This document shows, piece after piece, positions 17,694 through 27,606 of a DNA stretch of 64,000 nt. A program made the translations under genes and the position numbers. The first letter of the stretch is position 1. Each line of letters opens with the position of its first letter. A model generated the notes under the pieces. The model was not told the DNA's origin. It saw nothing but the letters and a program-made list of their open reading frames with translations, and searched no databases. Origin of the DNA: Pseudomonas reidholzensis (lineage in GTDB: Bacteria > Pseudomonadota > Gammaproteobacteria > Pseudomonadales > Pseudomonadaceae); the NCBI RefSeq assembly GCF_900536025.1, contig NZ_UNOZ01000030.1, positions 248,001 through 312,000 of the forward strand, read 5' to 3'.

Positions 17694-17884
17694 GGGGGAG
17701 GGTGCGTCTCCGGGTGGGTTTCCGGGATGTCGAATCGTGGCCATTTTCCGACTTGGCACGCCGGCAGTCGAGCTAAATGCTTAGTGACCTGGGCAAGCTC
17801 AGTACCGGAAAGGGGGGGTAGGCAGCAGCCCCTCGAGGCTGATGTCGAGGCGTGGAGGCCGCTCCCTACCAGGGCAATACGCGT

Positions 17885-17980
17885 TTAGCGCACGCTCGCC
17901 CGTACGTTTTCACGGAAACTGTTTTCGTAGCAGTCTTGGCCCTTGACCTTCTCGGCCAGCGTCGGGACTGTTCCATTCAG
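17885..17980 (-). pseudogene. Possible C-terminal remnant of a lost gene
   Basis: In the 430-base gap between the phosphoesterase and the sigma factor, the minus strand holds a short open stretch that reads protein-like and ends ...GQDCYENSFRENVRASVR before a stop at 17885-17887. It lacks a start, a ribosome site and a recognisable family, so it is at most a relic. The rest of the gap (17694-18123) shows nothing I can name; the part just before the sigma factor is AT-rich and probably holds its promoter. Confidence 0.25.
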
Positions 17981-18123
17981 GGGTGACCCAGACGCGAGAA
18001 GGCGTCGGTTAGTACGGCTGCTTATAACCACTACTGGTATTTTTTGTTATTTTTAATTTCTTTTTGTCCATTGCATAGTGTCGCTCTTTATACGCCAGCC
18101 AGGCGTTGCAGGAGGGCCACACC

Positions 18124-18636
18124 GTGGACGTCGATCATAAATCTCGCAGTCTGCTGATCGACCGATGGTTCAGAAGCGAGTATCGCTGGCTGCGTACCCG
18201 GGTCGTGAAAGACGTTGGTTGCCCGCACAGCGCTGAGGACATCGCCGCGGAAACCTTCGCGCAACTCCTGACCCTGCGCGATCTGCTGTCTGTCCGCGCT
18301 CCGCGCGCGTTGCTCGGCACCATTGCCCGTCGCCTGATGTATGAAGGCTGGCGACGGCGCGACCTGGAGAAAGCCTACCGCGAAAGCCTGGCCAATCAGG
18401 AGGAGGGGTATCACCCCTCACCGGAAGAGCAAGCGCTGGTGATCGAAGCGCTACTGACGGTGGACCGGCTGCTCGATGGTTTGTCGAGCAAAGCCAAGAC
18501 GGCATTCCTGCTGCACCAGCTCGACGGCCTGACATACGCTGAGATCGCTGCCGAGCTCGCGGTGTCCCCAAGCCGGGTCCAGCAATACATGGTGCAGGCG
18601 TTCAAACACATCTACCAGGCAACCACCCACCCATGA
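18124..18636 (+). CDS. ECF sigma factor, FecI-like (iron-starvation type)
   Basis: A 170-residue sigma-70 family protein. GTG 18124 follows CAGGAGGG. Region 2 is at AEDIAAETFAQLLTLRD (about residues 40-56) and the region 4 helix-turn-helix at LTYAEIAAELAVSPSRVQQYM (about 138-158). The anti-sigma-like FecR gene overlaps its end by 4 bp and a TonB receptor follows, the standard cell-surface signalling order. It should direct RNA polymerase to the receptor promoter when the receptor is occupied. No Fur box was recognisable by eye upstream. Confidence 0.92.
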   Translation: MDVDHKSRSLLIDRWFRSEYRWLRTRVVKDVGCPHSAEDIAAETFAQLLTLRDLLSVRAPRALLGTIARRLMYEGWRRRDLEKAYRESLANQEEGYHPSPEEQALVIEALLTVDRLLDGLSSKAKTAFLLHQLDGLTYAEIAAELAVSPSRVQQYMVQAFKHIYQATTHP

Positions 18637-19583
18637 GTCAGAATGAAAGCCGGGTTGTCGATGAAGCGGCCGAGTGGATGGCGCTGCTGCAGTCGGGGCA
18701 CGCGAGCCCTGAAGAACAGCGGGCATTTGTGCACTGGCGGGACAGCCATCCCAGGCACGCAGAAATCATCTCGCGGATGGGCGGGGGATTGAAGCAGCTG
18801 CCCCTCGATACATTACGCGCGATACCGCGTGAAACCGTCCTGCGCAGTGTCAACAGCCCCTCCACACGTCGTCGATTCGTCGGTAAAAGCCTGTCGGTAT
18901 TGGCCGTGGGGATGCTGGCGATGGGGCTGGGCAGGCGCTATGGGCTTGTCGCGTTGCCGAGTGAACTGCACACCAGTACGGGGGAGCGGCGGGCATTCAC
19001 GCTCGAGGATGGCAGTGCCTTGACGCTCAATGCTCGCACACGCGTTGCGGTGCAATTCAGCGCTCACGAGCGGGTGCTGTCCTTGCACTGCGGCGAACTC
19101 CTGGTGGATGTGGCGCGGGACCCTGCTCGGCCTTTCGTGGTCGAGACCGATCACGGCCGCATGCGCGCACTGGGCACTCGTTTTCTGGTACAGCGCAAAG
19201 CAGACTCGACGCGGATTGTCATGCTGCATTCGAAGGTCGAGGTCAGCACCCGGTCGGGGCTCAGGCAAATTGTCAGTGCGGGGCAAAGCGTAAGGTTCGA
19301 CCAGCATGCCTATCTCGCGATGGGGGCTTCGAGTGGCGATGAGAGCAGTTGGACGGATGGCCAGCTGGCGCTGTACGACCGTCCGTTGGCAGAGTTGGTC
19401 GAGCATCTGCGTAGCTACCGTCGCGGCATCATCGTTGTCAGCCCCGAGGTTGCCAGCTTACGCATCAGCGGCCTGTACTTCCTTGACGATACCGACCGCA
19501 CACTGCAGTTACTCCAGCTGTCGTTGCCAATTACAGTGCGTTTCCATACGCCCCTTTGGGTGAGCATCGAACCTCGCGGTTGA
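18633..19583 (+). CDS. FecR-type transmembrane sigma regulator
   Basis: A 316-residue protein. The N-terminal ~80 residues form the cytoplasmic sigma-binding domain (DEAAEWMALLQSGHASPEEQ), one membrane helix lies near residues 86-103 (SLSVLAVGMLAMGLG), and a periplasmic FecR domain follows (HTSTGERRAFTLEDGSAL...). The C-terminal end resembles the part that contacts the receptor's STN domain. It overlaps the sigma gene (ATGA). It passes the receptor signal across the membrane to the sigma factor. Confidence 0.92.
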   Translation: MSQNESRVVDEAAEWMALLQSGHASPEEQRAFVHWRDSHPRHAEIISRMGGGLKQLPLDTLRAIPRETVLRSVNSPSTRRRFVGKSLSVLAVGMLAMGLGRRYGLVALPSELHTSTGERRAFTLEDGSALTLNARTRVAVQFSAHERVLSLHCGELLVDVARDPARPFVVETDHGRMRALGTRFLVQRKADSTRIVMLHSKVEVSTRSGLRQIVSAGQSVRFDQHAYLAMGASSGDESSWTDGQLALYDRPLAELVEHLRSYRRGIIVVSPEVASLRISGLYFLDDTDRTLQLLQLSLPITVRFHTPLWVSIEPRG

Positions 19584-19689
19584 GGGCTGGCCTCGCTGCG
19601 CTGCACGACCGTTATTTTTTTTCGTGCCCCCTATAAATCCCGCTTCCTCGTTTCACTCATATCCATCAAGTCATTGAGAGGGAGGGGGT

Positions 19690-22032
19690 ATGAGGGTTTT
19701 CAAGGGTTCGCTGCTGGCACCGTGCATCGCATTTGGTCTTGTGCTCAGCACGCAGGCGAGTGTGGTCGTAGCCGAGGGGCAGGCGCAGCAGCGGACGGTT
19801 CATTTTGAGTTGGGCGCTGGGCCGCTGGATCGGGTGCTGGTGCAGATTTCCCGGCAGGCGGCTGTGGCTATCTCGTTCCAGCAAGAAACCCTGCAGGGGC
19901 TCATCAGCAGTCCGGTCGAGGGTCAACTGACGGTCGGCGAAGCCATCGACCAAGCGTTGCAAGGGACCGGCCTGCGCCGCGTGCAGAGCGACGCCGGCAT
20001 CAGTATCGAGCACGACAGCCAGCCCGCACGCTTGGGAACCATCACCGTCAATGGGCTGCACACACGTGAGCCGAAAATGATCGCGGGTGCACTGGGCAGC
20101 GCCAGTGCACTGAAAACCCCATTTTCCACCGTCCAGGTGAGCAGCGAGGAACTTCAGGAACGTCAGATCAAGTCGTTGAGCAAGGCCTTGGCAGGTGACG
20201 CTTCGGTCGATGCCAAGGGCGATACCTACTCGCTGACGGCCACCAACCTGACCGTGCGTGGCGTGCGCCTGGACAACGGCGGAAGCTACAAGATCAATGG
20301 CCTGCCGATCCTGATGACGACCCTCGAGTTGCCCATGGAGGCGTTCGACTCGGTACAGCTGTTGAAGGGCGCCTCGGGCTTCATGTACGGTTTTGGCGCG
20401 CCGGGTGGAGTCGTCAACTACGTCACCAAGAAGCCTACCGATCAGACCACGCTCAGCCTGGACGCCGGCGTGCGTTCCAATGGGGTCTGGAGCGAACACG
20501 TGGATATCGGCGGGCGCACCGGGCCTGATGACAGGTTCGGCTATCGCCTGAATGCGGTGCATGAAGAGGGCGAGACGCCCACCCGGTCGAATGTTCATCG
20601 TGATGCGTTCTCGCTGTTGCTGGATGCGCGCATCAACCCGGACCTGACCTGGACCGCGGACACCTTCTATCAGGACCGGCTTATCAACGGCGGTATCCAG
20701 AACTACCGCTTGCCCAAGTACACCGGGTCGAGCCTGCCGGACGTGATCAATCCCAGGACCAACCGGTCGGGGATCGACGACACCAGCTTCCAGTCGCGCG
20801 CCTGGCTGGCGGCTACAGGCTTGCAGTGGACTATCACCCCCGACTGGTCGGTGAGCCTGGATTACAACCACTTCGATCAACAGCGCGTGTACATTTCCGA
20901 GTACCCGACACTGCTCAATGAGGCGGGTGACTATGAAGAAGTTCTCAGTACCGGCAACGGTTCGGCGGTCTACGATCAGGTCCAGGCGATGCTGCAAGGT
21001 AACTTCAGCACCGGCCCGATAGGCCACAAGATCGTCCTGGGCACGTCCTGGCAAGGCTACGACCGCCGTTCCAGCACGGTTTCACTGTTCCAGAGCATTG
21101 GCACCAACAACCTCTACACCACGCCGAACAAGATCAGTTACGGCGGCCAGATCGACTACCCCACCTACCGCGTCTCCTACATCGAGCAGCGTGCAGTGTT
21201 TGCCAGCGATACCCTGGACCTGACCCATGGTTGGTCGCTGCTGGCCGGGTTGCGGCTGACCGAGTACACCCAGGATGTGTACAACGTCGCGGGGGCGAAG
21301 ACCTCCGAGTACCGCAAGGTCCCGCTGACCCCAACGATCGCCCTGATGTATCAGCCTCGGCCTGATACCACCTTCTATGCCAGTTATGTCGAGGCGCTCG
21401 AGGCCGGCGAGACCGCAGGCTCTACCTACCAGAACGCCGGCGAAACGCTCGATCCGATCACCAGTAAACAGTACGAAATAGGGGTCAAGACCGAGCGCGA
21501 GCGCTGGGGTGGGTCGCTGGCGGTGTTCCGTCTGGACCGCGGTGCCGAGTATGGCAACGGCGCAGGTTTCTACGTCCAGGACGGCGAGCAGCGCTACCAG
21601 GGGGTGGAGCTCAATGCACGCCTGGAGCTCACCGACAGCACCACGTTGAACAGCAGCTCGACCTGGCTGGACGCGACCTTCACCCAGAGCGAAGAGGCGC
21701 TGATTGGCAACCGTGCCTCTGGCGTACCGCGCTTTCAGCAAAGCCTGTCGATCAGCCAGAAGGTCCCGGGCGTTGATGGGCTGAAGGTGTATGCCGACGC
21801 ACGTTACAAAGGCGCGTCCGAAGCCAATGACACCAACACCCTGGAGGTCCCCAGTTTTACCCTGTTTGGCGCCGGGGCCAGTTACCGCATCCCGGTGGAT
21901 GCGCATGATGTCACGCTGCGCCTGGCCGTCGACAACATCGCCAATCGACGTTACTGGGCATTTGCCTCGAGCAACTCGGTCTTCCTCGGTGCGCCGCGGA
22001 CCGTGTCGTTCAACGTCAGCTTCGATTACTGA
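19690..22032 (+). CDS. TonB-dependent receptor with STN signalling domain
   Basis: A 780-residue outer-membrane receptor. A signal peptide ends near ASVVVAEG, an STN (secretin/TonB N-terminal) domain covers about 37-108, then a TonB-box-like stretch (GTITVNG), a plug domain with LLKGASGFMYGFGAPGGVVNYVTKKP, and a beta-barrel ending in an aromatic residue (FNVSFDY). The plug resembles siderophore receptors of the FoxA/FpvA class. The STN domain plus the adjacent FecI/FecR genes make it a transducer that induces its own synthesis. Followed after 15 bp by a peptide ABC importer, which suggests the ligand is peptidic. Ligand unknown. Confidence 0.92.
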   Translation: MRVFKGSLLAPCIAFGLVLSTQASVVVAEGQAQQRTVHFELGAGPLDRVLVQISRQAAVAISFQQETLQGLISSPVEGQLTVGEAIDQALQGTGLRRVQSDAGISIEHDSQPARLGTITVNGLHTREPKMIAGALGSASALKTPFSTVQVSSEELQERQIKSLSKALAGDASVDAKGDTYSLTATNLTVRGVRLDNGGSYKINGLPILMTTLELPMEAFDSVQLLKGASGFMYGFGAPGGVVNYVTKKPTDQTTLSLDAGVRSNGVWSEHVDIGGRTGPDDRFGYRLNAVHEEGETPTRSNVHRDAFSLLLDARINPDLTWTADTFYQDRLINGGIQNYRLPKYTGSSLPDVINPRTNRSGIDDTSFQSRAWLAATGLQWTITPDWSVSLDYNHFDQQRVYISEYPTLLNEAGDYEEVLSTGNGSAVYDQVQAMLQGNFSTGPIGHKIVLGTSWQGYDRRSSTVSLFQSIGTNNLYTTPNKISYGGQIDYPTYRVSYIEQRAVFASDTLDLTHGWSLLAGLRLTEYTQDVYNVAGAKTSEYRKVPLTPTIALMYQPRPDTTFYASYVEALEAGETAGSTYQNAGETLDPITSKQYEIGVKTERERWGGSLAVFRLDRGAEYGNGAGFYVQDGEQRYQGVELNARLELTDSTTLNSSSTWLDATFTQSEEALIGNRASGVPRFQQSLSISQKVPGVDGLKVYADARYKGASEANDTNTLEVPSFTLFGAGASYRIPVDAHDVTLRLAVDNIANRRYWAFASSNSVFLGAPRTVSFNVSFDY

Positions 22033-22047
22033 TCAGCGGGGCCAGCC

Positions 22048-23901
22048 ATGTTTCAGCGTCTGGCGCGGAGCGCCGTGTACCTACTGTTGTGCGCACCTGC
22101 AGTGCACGCCCAGCCTCAGCCGTTTCTCACGGTCTATGGCGAGGCTGCCAAATACGCTGTGCAGTTCGAGCACTTTGCCTACGTCAACCCCGACGCCCCC
22201 AAAGGCGGGCGTATGAGCCTGTTGTCTCAGGCAGCAGCGTTCGACCACCTGATTCCCTATGTCGACAAAGGTCAGGGTGTCGACAAGCTCGAGGGTTGGC
22301 TGTACGGGTCGCTGGCGACGCGGTCGAAGGATGAACCCTTCACCGTGTATGGGTACATCGCCAAGACCCTGGAGCTGGCCCCGGACCGGACCTGGCTGCG
22401 TTTCAACATCGATCCCCGAGCCCGCTTCGAAGACGGTGCGCCGATCACCGCTGAAGACGTGCGCTACACCTTCGAGCAATTGATGAAGCACGGCAAGCTT
22501 GCGTACCGCATCCAGTTCGCCAACGTTACCCAGGTCACCGTCGAGGCGCCGTTGCAGGTGCGTTTCGACTTTGCCGATGGCGAGGATCGGGTCTTGCCCC
22601 TGGAGCTTGCGACCCTGCCGGTGCTGCCTGAGCACTGGTGGCGCACGCGTGACCTGGCCAACGGTGGCGGTTTCGAGATCCCGCCTGGCAATGGTCCGTA
22701 CCGTGTGGTCAAGGTCGATCCAGGGCGCAGTGTGAAGCTGCAGCGAGTCGCCGACTGGTGGGGCGCAAACCTGCCGGTCAACCGTGGGCAATTCAATTTT
22801 GACCAGCTCAGCATCGAATACTTCGCCAACAGCGGTAGCGGCGCGGTGCAGGCGTTTCGGGCGGGCGCGTTCGACCTGCAGGCGGTGAGCTCCGCGGCGC
22901 AGTATGCGACGGCGTACCAGGGTGACGCGCTCGAGGACGGTCGCTTGCAGCGCGAACGCCTGGCGCAAGGCGCTATCCGTAATGCCCAGGGCTTCTTCTT
23001 CAACCTGGACCGGCCGCAGTTTGCCGATCGCAGGGTGCGCCAGGCGCTGGCCCTGTTATGGGATTTCGAATGGACCAACCGCACCATTCTGTATGACGCC
23101 TACCGCCGCCAGCGCAGCCACTTTTCCAACGGGCCCATGGCGGCGCGTGGGCTCCCCGGGCCTGGAGAGAGGCGCCTGCTGGACCCTTGGCGGGCTCAAT
23201 TGCCGCCAGAAGTCTTCGACACGGCCTTCGAACCGCCCACCAGCGATGGCAGTGGCGTGATTCGCGACAAGCAACTGCAGGCGCTGGCACTGCTCGAAGC
23301 CGCGGGCTGGCGGCCGCGGGGCAATCAGTTGGTGGATGCAGCCGGCACACCGTTGCACTTCACCTTCCTCATCAGTGGCCCCAGTTTTGGCCGGCTGGTA
23401 ATGCCGTACAAGCGCAACCTGGCGCAGATCGGTATCACCCTGGAATTTCGCAGCGTGGACTCTGCGCAGTACATCAACCGGCTGCGCACCCGTGATTACG
23501 ACATGATCATGGCCGCCTACCCGGTCTCCGCGACGCCAGGTCGTGAGTTGCTCAACTACTTCGGCTCGCGCGCGGCCGGTGACCCAGGCTCGAACAACTA
23601 CATCGGCCTGCGCAGCCCTGTGGTCGATGCCCTGATCGACCGGGCAATCAAGGCCGACAGCCGCCAAGCACTGCAAGACAGCACACGGGCACTGGATAGG
23701 GTGCTGCAGTGGGGGTACTACTGGATCCCCAATTACTACCCCGCCGGCAACCCTGTGGTCTGGTGGAACCGCTTTGGACGGCCAACCGCCGGGGCGGCCG
23801 ACGACCAGACCCAGGACGCCTGGTGGCAGGTCAGTGAAGTGCCACTGAGCAACGCCCAGATGCGCGCCCGAGCAGAGGAGCACAGCCATGCTGGGTTATA
23901 G
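22048..23901 (+). CDS. ABC-importer periplasmic binding protein, YejA-like (SBP family 5)
   Basis: A 617-residue protein, close to the ~604 residues of E. coli YejA. A signal peptide precedes QPQPFLTVYGEAAKY. The early motif FAYVNPDAPKGGRMSLLSQAAAFDHLIPY is typical of the YejA branch of peptide-binding proteins, as are the SBP_bac_5 blocks (FNIDPRARFEDGAPITAEDVRYT). YejA-type proteins bind peptides and microcin C-like peptide antibiotics. It begins 15 bp after the TonB receptor and overlaps the permease gene by 14 bp. Confidence 0.9.
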   Translation: MFQRLARSAVYLLLCAPAVHAQPQPFLTVYGEAAKYAVQFEHFAYVNPDAPKGGRMSLLSQAAAFDHLIPYVDKGQGVDKLEGWLYGSLATRSKDEPFTVYGYIAKTLELAPDRTWLRFNIDPRARFEDGAPITAEDVRYTFEQLMKHGKLAYRIQFANVTQVTVEAPLQVRFDFADGEDRVLPLELATLPVLPEHWWRTRDLANGGGFEIPPGNGPYRVVKVDPGRSVKLQRVADWWGANLPVNRGQFNFDQLSIEYFANSGSGAVQAFRAGAFDLQAVSSAAQYATAYQGDALEDGRLQRERLAQGAIRNAQGFFFNLDRPQFADRRVRQALALLWDFEWTNRTILYDAYRRQRSHFSNGPMAARGLPGPGERRLLDPWRAQLPPEVFDTAFEPPTSDGSGVIRDKQLQALALLEAAGWRPRGNQLVDAAGTPLHFTFLISGPSFGRLVMPYKRNLAQIGITLEFRSVDSAQYINRLRTRDYDMIMAAYPVSATPGRELLNYFGSRAAGDPGSNNYIGLRSPVVDALIDRAIKADSRQALQDSTRALDRVLQWGYYWIPNYYPAGNPVVWWNRFGRPTAGAADDQTQDAWWQVSEVPLSNAQMRARAEEHSHAGL

Positions 23902-24958
23902 CGTGCGGCGCCTGCTGCTGATCATCCCCACCTTGCTGGGCATCCTCCTGGTCAACTTCGCGATCGTCCAGGCGGCCCCTGGCGGCCCGGTCGAGCAGGC
24001 CATTGCGCGCATGCAGGGCCTGGACATGGCGCAAGACCTCGGCGGGGCCACCGTCGACAGCTTTGCGACGACTGCGACGTCTTCGGCCAGCCGCGGCCTT
24101 GATCCACGCCTGGTCGCTGATATCGAGCGGCAATATGGCTTTGACAAGCCGCCCCTGCAGCGGCTCTGGTTGATGCTCACGCAATACGCGCAGCTGGATT
24201 TCGGCAGCAGTTTCTACCGCGGCATCAGCGTCACTGACCTGATCGCAGAGAAAATGCCCGTCACCGTGTCTCTGGGATTGTGGGCGTTGTTGATTACCTA
24301 CGGGATTTCCATCCCGCTGGGGATCCGCAAGGCGGTCAACAATGGCAGCGCCTTCGATGTCTGGACCAGTACGCTGATCATCATCGGCTACGCGGTGCCG
24401 GCGTTTCTCTTCGCGCTGTTACTGATCCTGATGTTCGGGGGCGGCAGTGGTTTGAACTGGTTGCCGATCCGCGGCCTGGTCTCGGAAGATTTTGCCACGC
24501 TGTCGGCGGCCGGCAAGGTCCTCGACTACCTGAAGCACCTGGTACTGCCGGTCACCGCGTTGGTGGTGGGTGGCTTTGCGACGCTGACCCTGCTCACCAA
24601 GAACAGCTTCCTTGACGAGCTCTCGCGCCAGTACGTGATCACCGCTCGGGCCAAAGGTGCCGGCGAGCGGCAGGTGCTGTACGGGCACGTCCTGCGCAAT
24701 GCGATGCTGATGGTGACCGCAGGATTGCCCAGCGCCATGTTGCACGTCTTTTTTGGCGGCTCGTTGCTGATCGAGGTGCTGTTTTCCCTCGATGGCATGG
24801 GGCGCATGAGCTATGAGGCGGCGGTCTCGCGCGATTACCCGGTGGTATTCGGCTCGCTGTTCATCTTCACCCTCGCCGGGCTGTTGATCAAGCTGGTGGG
24901 AGACCTCTGCTACCGGCTGATCGACCCTCGTATCGACTTCTCATCGAGGGGCCACTGA
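23888..24958 (+). CDS. Peptide ABC transporter permease, YejB-like
   Basis: A 356-residue inner-membrane permease with an N-terminal helix (SVRRLLLIIPTLLGILLVNFAIVQ), the Yej-type long periplasmic insert (about 50-90), five further helices and the EAA-like ABC contact loop (ITARAKGAGERQVLYGHVLRNA). It pairs with the YejE-like permease and the fused ATPase. Translation is coupled to its neighbours: the start lies inside the YejA gene and the stop overlaps the YejE start (TGATG). Confidence 0.92.
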   Translation: MLGYSVRRLLLIIPTLLGILLVNFAIVQAAPGGPVEQAIARMQGLDMAQDLGGATVDSFATTATSSASRGLDPRLVADIERQYGFDKPPLQRLWLMLTQYAQLDFGSSFYRGISVTDLIAEKMPVTVSLGLWALLITYGISIPLGIRKAVNNGSAFDVWTSTLIIIGYAVPAFLFALLLILMFGGGSGLNWLPIRGLVSEDFATLSAAGKVLDYLKHLVLPVTALVVGGFATLTLLTKNSFLDELSRQYVITARAKGAGERQVLYGHVLRNAMLMVTAGLPSAMLHVFFGGSLLIEVLFSLDGMGRMSYEAAVSRDYPVVFGSLFIFTLAGLLIKLVGDLCYRLIDPRIDFSSRGH

Positions 24959-25980
24959 TGCTGCAGCTTTCCCCCGTGAATCAGCGCCGCTGGCAGCGCT
25001 TCAAGGCCAATCGCCGCGGTTACTGGTCGCTTTGGCTGTTCCTGGCGGTATTTGTCACCAGCCTGGCCGGGGACCTGATCGCCAACGACAAACCCTTGTT
25101 GCTGGTCAGTCAAGGCCACTGGCATTTCCCCGCCTTCAAGACTTACAGCGAAGTGGAACTGGGCGGGCAACTGCCCTTCGAGCCGGATTACCGTAGCGCC
25201 TACGTTCGCCAGCTGGTCGAGCAGCAGGGCGGCTGGATGCTGTTCGCACCGATCCAGTTCGGCGCCACCACGGTCAATTACGACGTGCGCACGCAGGTGC
25301 CCAGCCCGCCCAGTCGGGACAATTGGCTGGGCACCGATGATCAAGCGCGCGATGTGGCCGCGCGGGTAATTTTCGGCGTGCGACTGTCGCTGTTGTTCGC
25401 CTTGGCACTGGCCTCCGTCAGCAGCCTGATCGGCGTCTGTGCAGGGGCATTGCAAGGCTACTACGGCGGCATGGTGGACCTCTTCGGCCAGCGCTTGATA
25501 GAGGTCTGGGCGGGGCTGCCGGTGTTGTACCTGCTGATCATCCTGTCGGGCCTGATCCAGCCCGGTTTCGGCTGGCTGCTGGGGATCATGGCGGCATTCG
25601 CCTGGCTGACCCTGGTCGATGTGGTACGCGCGGAAGTCCTCCGAGGGCGCAACCTGGAATACGTCAAGGCAGCCCGCGCCATGGGCCTGAGCAGCCTCGA
25701 GGTGATGGTCCGGCATGTCTTGCCCAATGCCCTGACGGCGACCCTGGCATTTCTGCCGTTCATTGTCACCGGCGCCATCGGCACCTTGTCTGCGCTGGAT
25801 TTCCTCGGCTTCGGCATGCCTGCCGGCAGCCCCTCGCTTGGCGAACTGATCAGTCAGGGCAAGAACAACCTGCAGGCGCCATGGTTGGGGCTGACAGCCT
25901 TCTGCGTGCTGGCAGTGCTGTTGAGTCTTTTGGTATTTATCGGTGAGGCCTGTCGTGACGCATTTGATCCAAGAGCCTGA
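24958..25980 (+). CDS. Peptide ABC transporter permease, YejE-like
   Basis: A 340-residue permease. The N-terminal QRRWQRFKANRRGYWSLWLF helix is typical of YejE, followed by a periplasmic segment of about 110 residues including NWLGTDDQARDVAARVIFG, then the transport helices and the EAA loop (YVKAARAMGLSSLEVMVRHVLPNAL). Length matches E. coli YejE (~341). It forms the channel with the YejB-like protein. The ATPase start lies within its 3' end. Confidence 0.92.
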   Translation: MLQLSPVNQRRWQRFKANRRGYWSLWLFLAVFVTSLAGDLIANDKPLLLVSQGHWHFPAFKTYSEVELGGQLPFEPDYRSAYVRQLVEQQGGWMLFAPIQFGATTVNYDVRTQVPSPPSRDNWLGTDDQARDVAARVIFGVRLSLLFALALASVSSLIGVCAGALQGYYGGMVDLFGQRLIEVWAGLPVLYLLIILSGLIQPGFGWLLGIMAAFAWLTLVDVVRAEVLRGRNLEYVKAARAMGLSSLEVMVRHVLPNALTATLAFLPFIVTGAIGTLSALDFLGFGMPAGSPSLGELISQGKNNLQAPWLGLTAFCVLAVLLSLLVFIGEACRDAFDPRA

Positions 25981-27589
25981 GAGCACCGACCCGCTGATCG
26001 CCATCCGTGACCTGCGCGTGAGCTTTGCGGGGCAGGCGGTGGTCCGCGGCGTTGACCTGCAGATACGCCGGGGCGAGTGCCTGGCCCTGGTGGGTGAGTC
26101 GGGTTCGGGCAAGTCGGTAACGGCCCATTCGATTCTGCAGTTGCTGGGGCCTGGCGTGCGCACCGAAGGCAGCATCCGCTTGTCTGGTGAAGAGCTGTTG
26201 GGCATTGAACCGGGCCGTCTGCGGTCGCTGCGGGGCAACCAGGTGGCGATGATTTTTCAAGAGCCCATGAGTTCGCTGAACCCGCTGCACAGCGTTGAAC
26301 GGCAAATCGGCGAGGCCCTGCGTTTGCATACCTCGCTGGATGCTCCAGGGATTCGTCGTCGGGTGCTGGAGTTGCTGGGCCAGGTTGGCTTGCAACACGC
26401 CGAGAAGCGCCTGCAGGCCTACCCCCACGAGTTGTCCGGCGGGCAGCGCCAGCGGGTGATGATTGCCATGGCGCTGGCCTGCGAGCCGCAACTGCTGATA
26501 GCCGATGAGCCCACCACAGCGCTCGATGTCACGGTCCAGCGCAAGATCCTGCAATTGCTCAAGAACCTGCAACAGCAACTGGGCATGGCCTTGTTGCTGA
26601 TCAGCCATGACCTCAACCTGGTGCGGCACATCGCTCAGCGGGTGGCGGTGATGCGGGATGGGCAGATCGTCGAGCAAGCACCGTGTGAAGTGGTGTTTAC
26701 CCGGCCTGCGCACCGCTACACCCGGCAGTTGCTGGATGCCGAGCCTGGCCGCGAACCGGTGGCGGTCGCAGCGTCGGCGACCTTGCTCGAGGTCAAGGAC
26801 CTTGACGTGACGTTCCCGCTTGGCGGCCCGCCCTGGCGGCGGCGTTATCTGGAGGCGGTGAAGGGGATCGGCCTGAGCGTTCGGCGCGGGACCACGCTGG
26901 GCATCGTCGGCGAGTCCGGCTCGGGGAAGTCGACCCTGGGCCAGGCTATTTTCCGGCTGATCGACGGCCGCGGCAGCGTGCGCTTCGACGGCACTGCATT
27001 GGACGCGCTCGAGGGTCGCCACCTGCGCCCTTGGCGCAAACGCATGCAAGTGGTGTTTCAGGACCCGTTTGGCAGCTTGAGCCCGCGTATGACCGTCCTG
27101 CAGATCATCGCTGAAGGCCTGCGTGTGCACACACGACTGACGCCCGAAGAACGCGAACAAGCGGTAATCACCGTGCTGGAGGAGGTCGGCCTGGCTGGCG
27201 AGGTTCGCCACCGATATCCCCACGAGTTTTCCGGCGGGCAGCGCCAACGCATCGCCATCGCCCGGGCGATCGTACTCAAGCCTGAGCTGATCCTGCTGGA
27301 TGAACCGACGTCGGCGCTCGACCGCACCGTGCAAAAACAGATCATCGAGCTCTTGCGTCACCTCCAGCAGACGTATGGCCTGACGTACCTGTTCATCAGT
27401 CACGACCTGGCGGTGGTCCGCGCGCTCGCGCATCAACTGCTGGTCATGAAAGACGGCGTGGTTGTCGAGCGTGGCGCTACGGCGCAGGTCTTCGACGCCC
27501 CCGCACACCCCTATACCCGCCAGCTTCTGGCGGCAGCACTGGCCCCCGGTGGCCGCGATTCGCAGCCCTTGGCGCTGCCCTACCCGTAG
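25955..27589 (+). CDS. Peptide ABC transporter ATPase with two nucleotide-binding domains, YejF-like
   Basis: A 544-residue tandem ATPase. Both halves are complete: Walker A GESGSGKS occurs twice, with signatures LSGGQRQRV and FSGGQRQRI and Walker B segments LLIADEPTTALD and LILLDEPTSALD. The start is uncertain. GTG 25955 is preferred because GGTGAGG lies just upstream; GTG 25943 is also in frame. It powers the importer formed by the two permeases. The fusion of both ATPase domains in one chain is characteristic of YejF as opposed to DppD/DppF pairs. Confidence 0.9.
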   Translation: MTHLIQEPESTDPLIAIRDLRVSFAGQAVVRGVDLQIRRGECLALVGESGSGKSVTAHSILQLLGPGVRTEGSIRLSGEELLGIEPGRLRSLRGNQVAMIFQEPMSSLNPLHSVERQIGEALRLHTSLDAPGIRRRVLELLGQVGLQHAEKRLQAYPHELSGGQRQRVMIAMALACEPQLLIADEPTTALDVTVQRKILQLLKNLQQQLGMALLLISHDLNLVRHIAQRVAVMRDGQIVEQAPCEVVFTRPAHRYTRQLLDAEPGREPVAVAASATLLEVKDLDVTFPLGGPPWRRRYLEAVKGIGLSVRRGTTLGIVGESGSGKSTLGQAIFRLIDGRGSVRFDGTALDALEGRHLRPWRKRMQVVFQDPFGSLSPRMTVLQIIAEGLRVHTRLTPEEREQAVITVLEEVGLAGEVRHRYPHEFSGGQRQRIAIARAIVLKPELILLDEPTSALDRTVQKQIIELLRHLQQTYGLTYLFISHDLAVVRALAHQLLVMKDGVVVERGATAQVFDAPAHPYTRQLLAAALAPGGRDSQPLALPYP

Positions 27590-27606
27590 CAGAGGACGTT
27601 GGACCG

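Noticed and set aside
19666..23889. Long open frames on the minus strand under the TonB receptor and YejA genes
   Set aside because: High-GC third positions leave the opposite strand open; the translations lack family patterns and ribosome sites.
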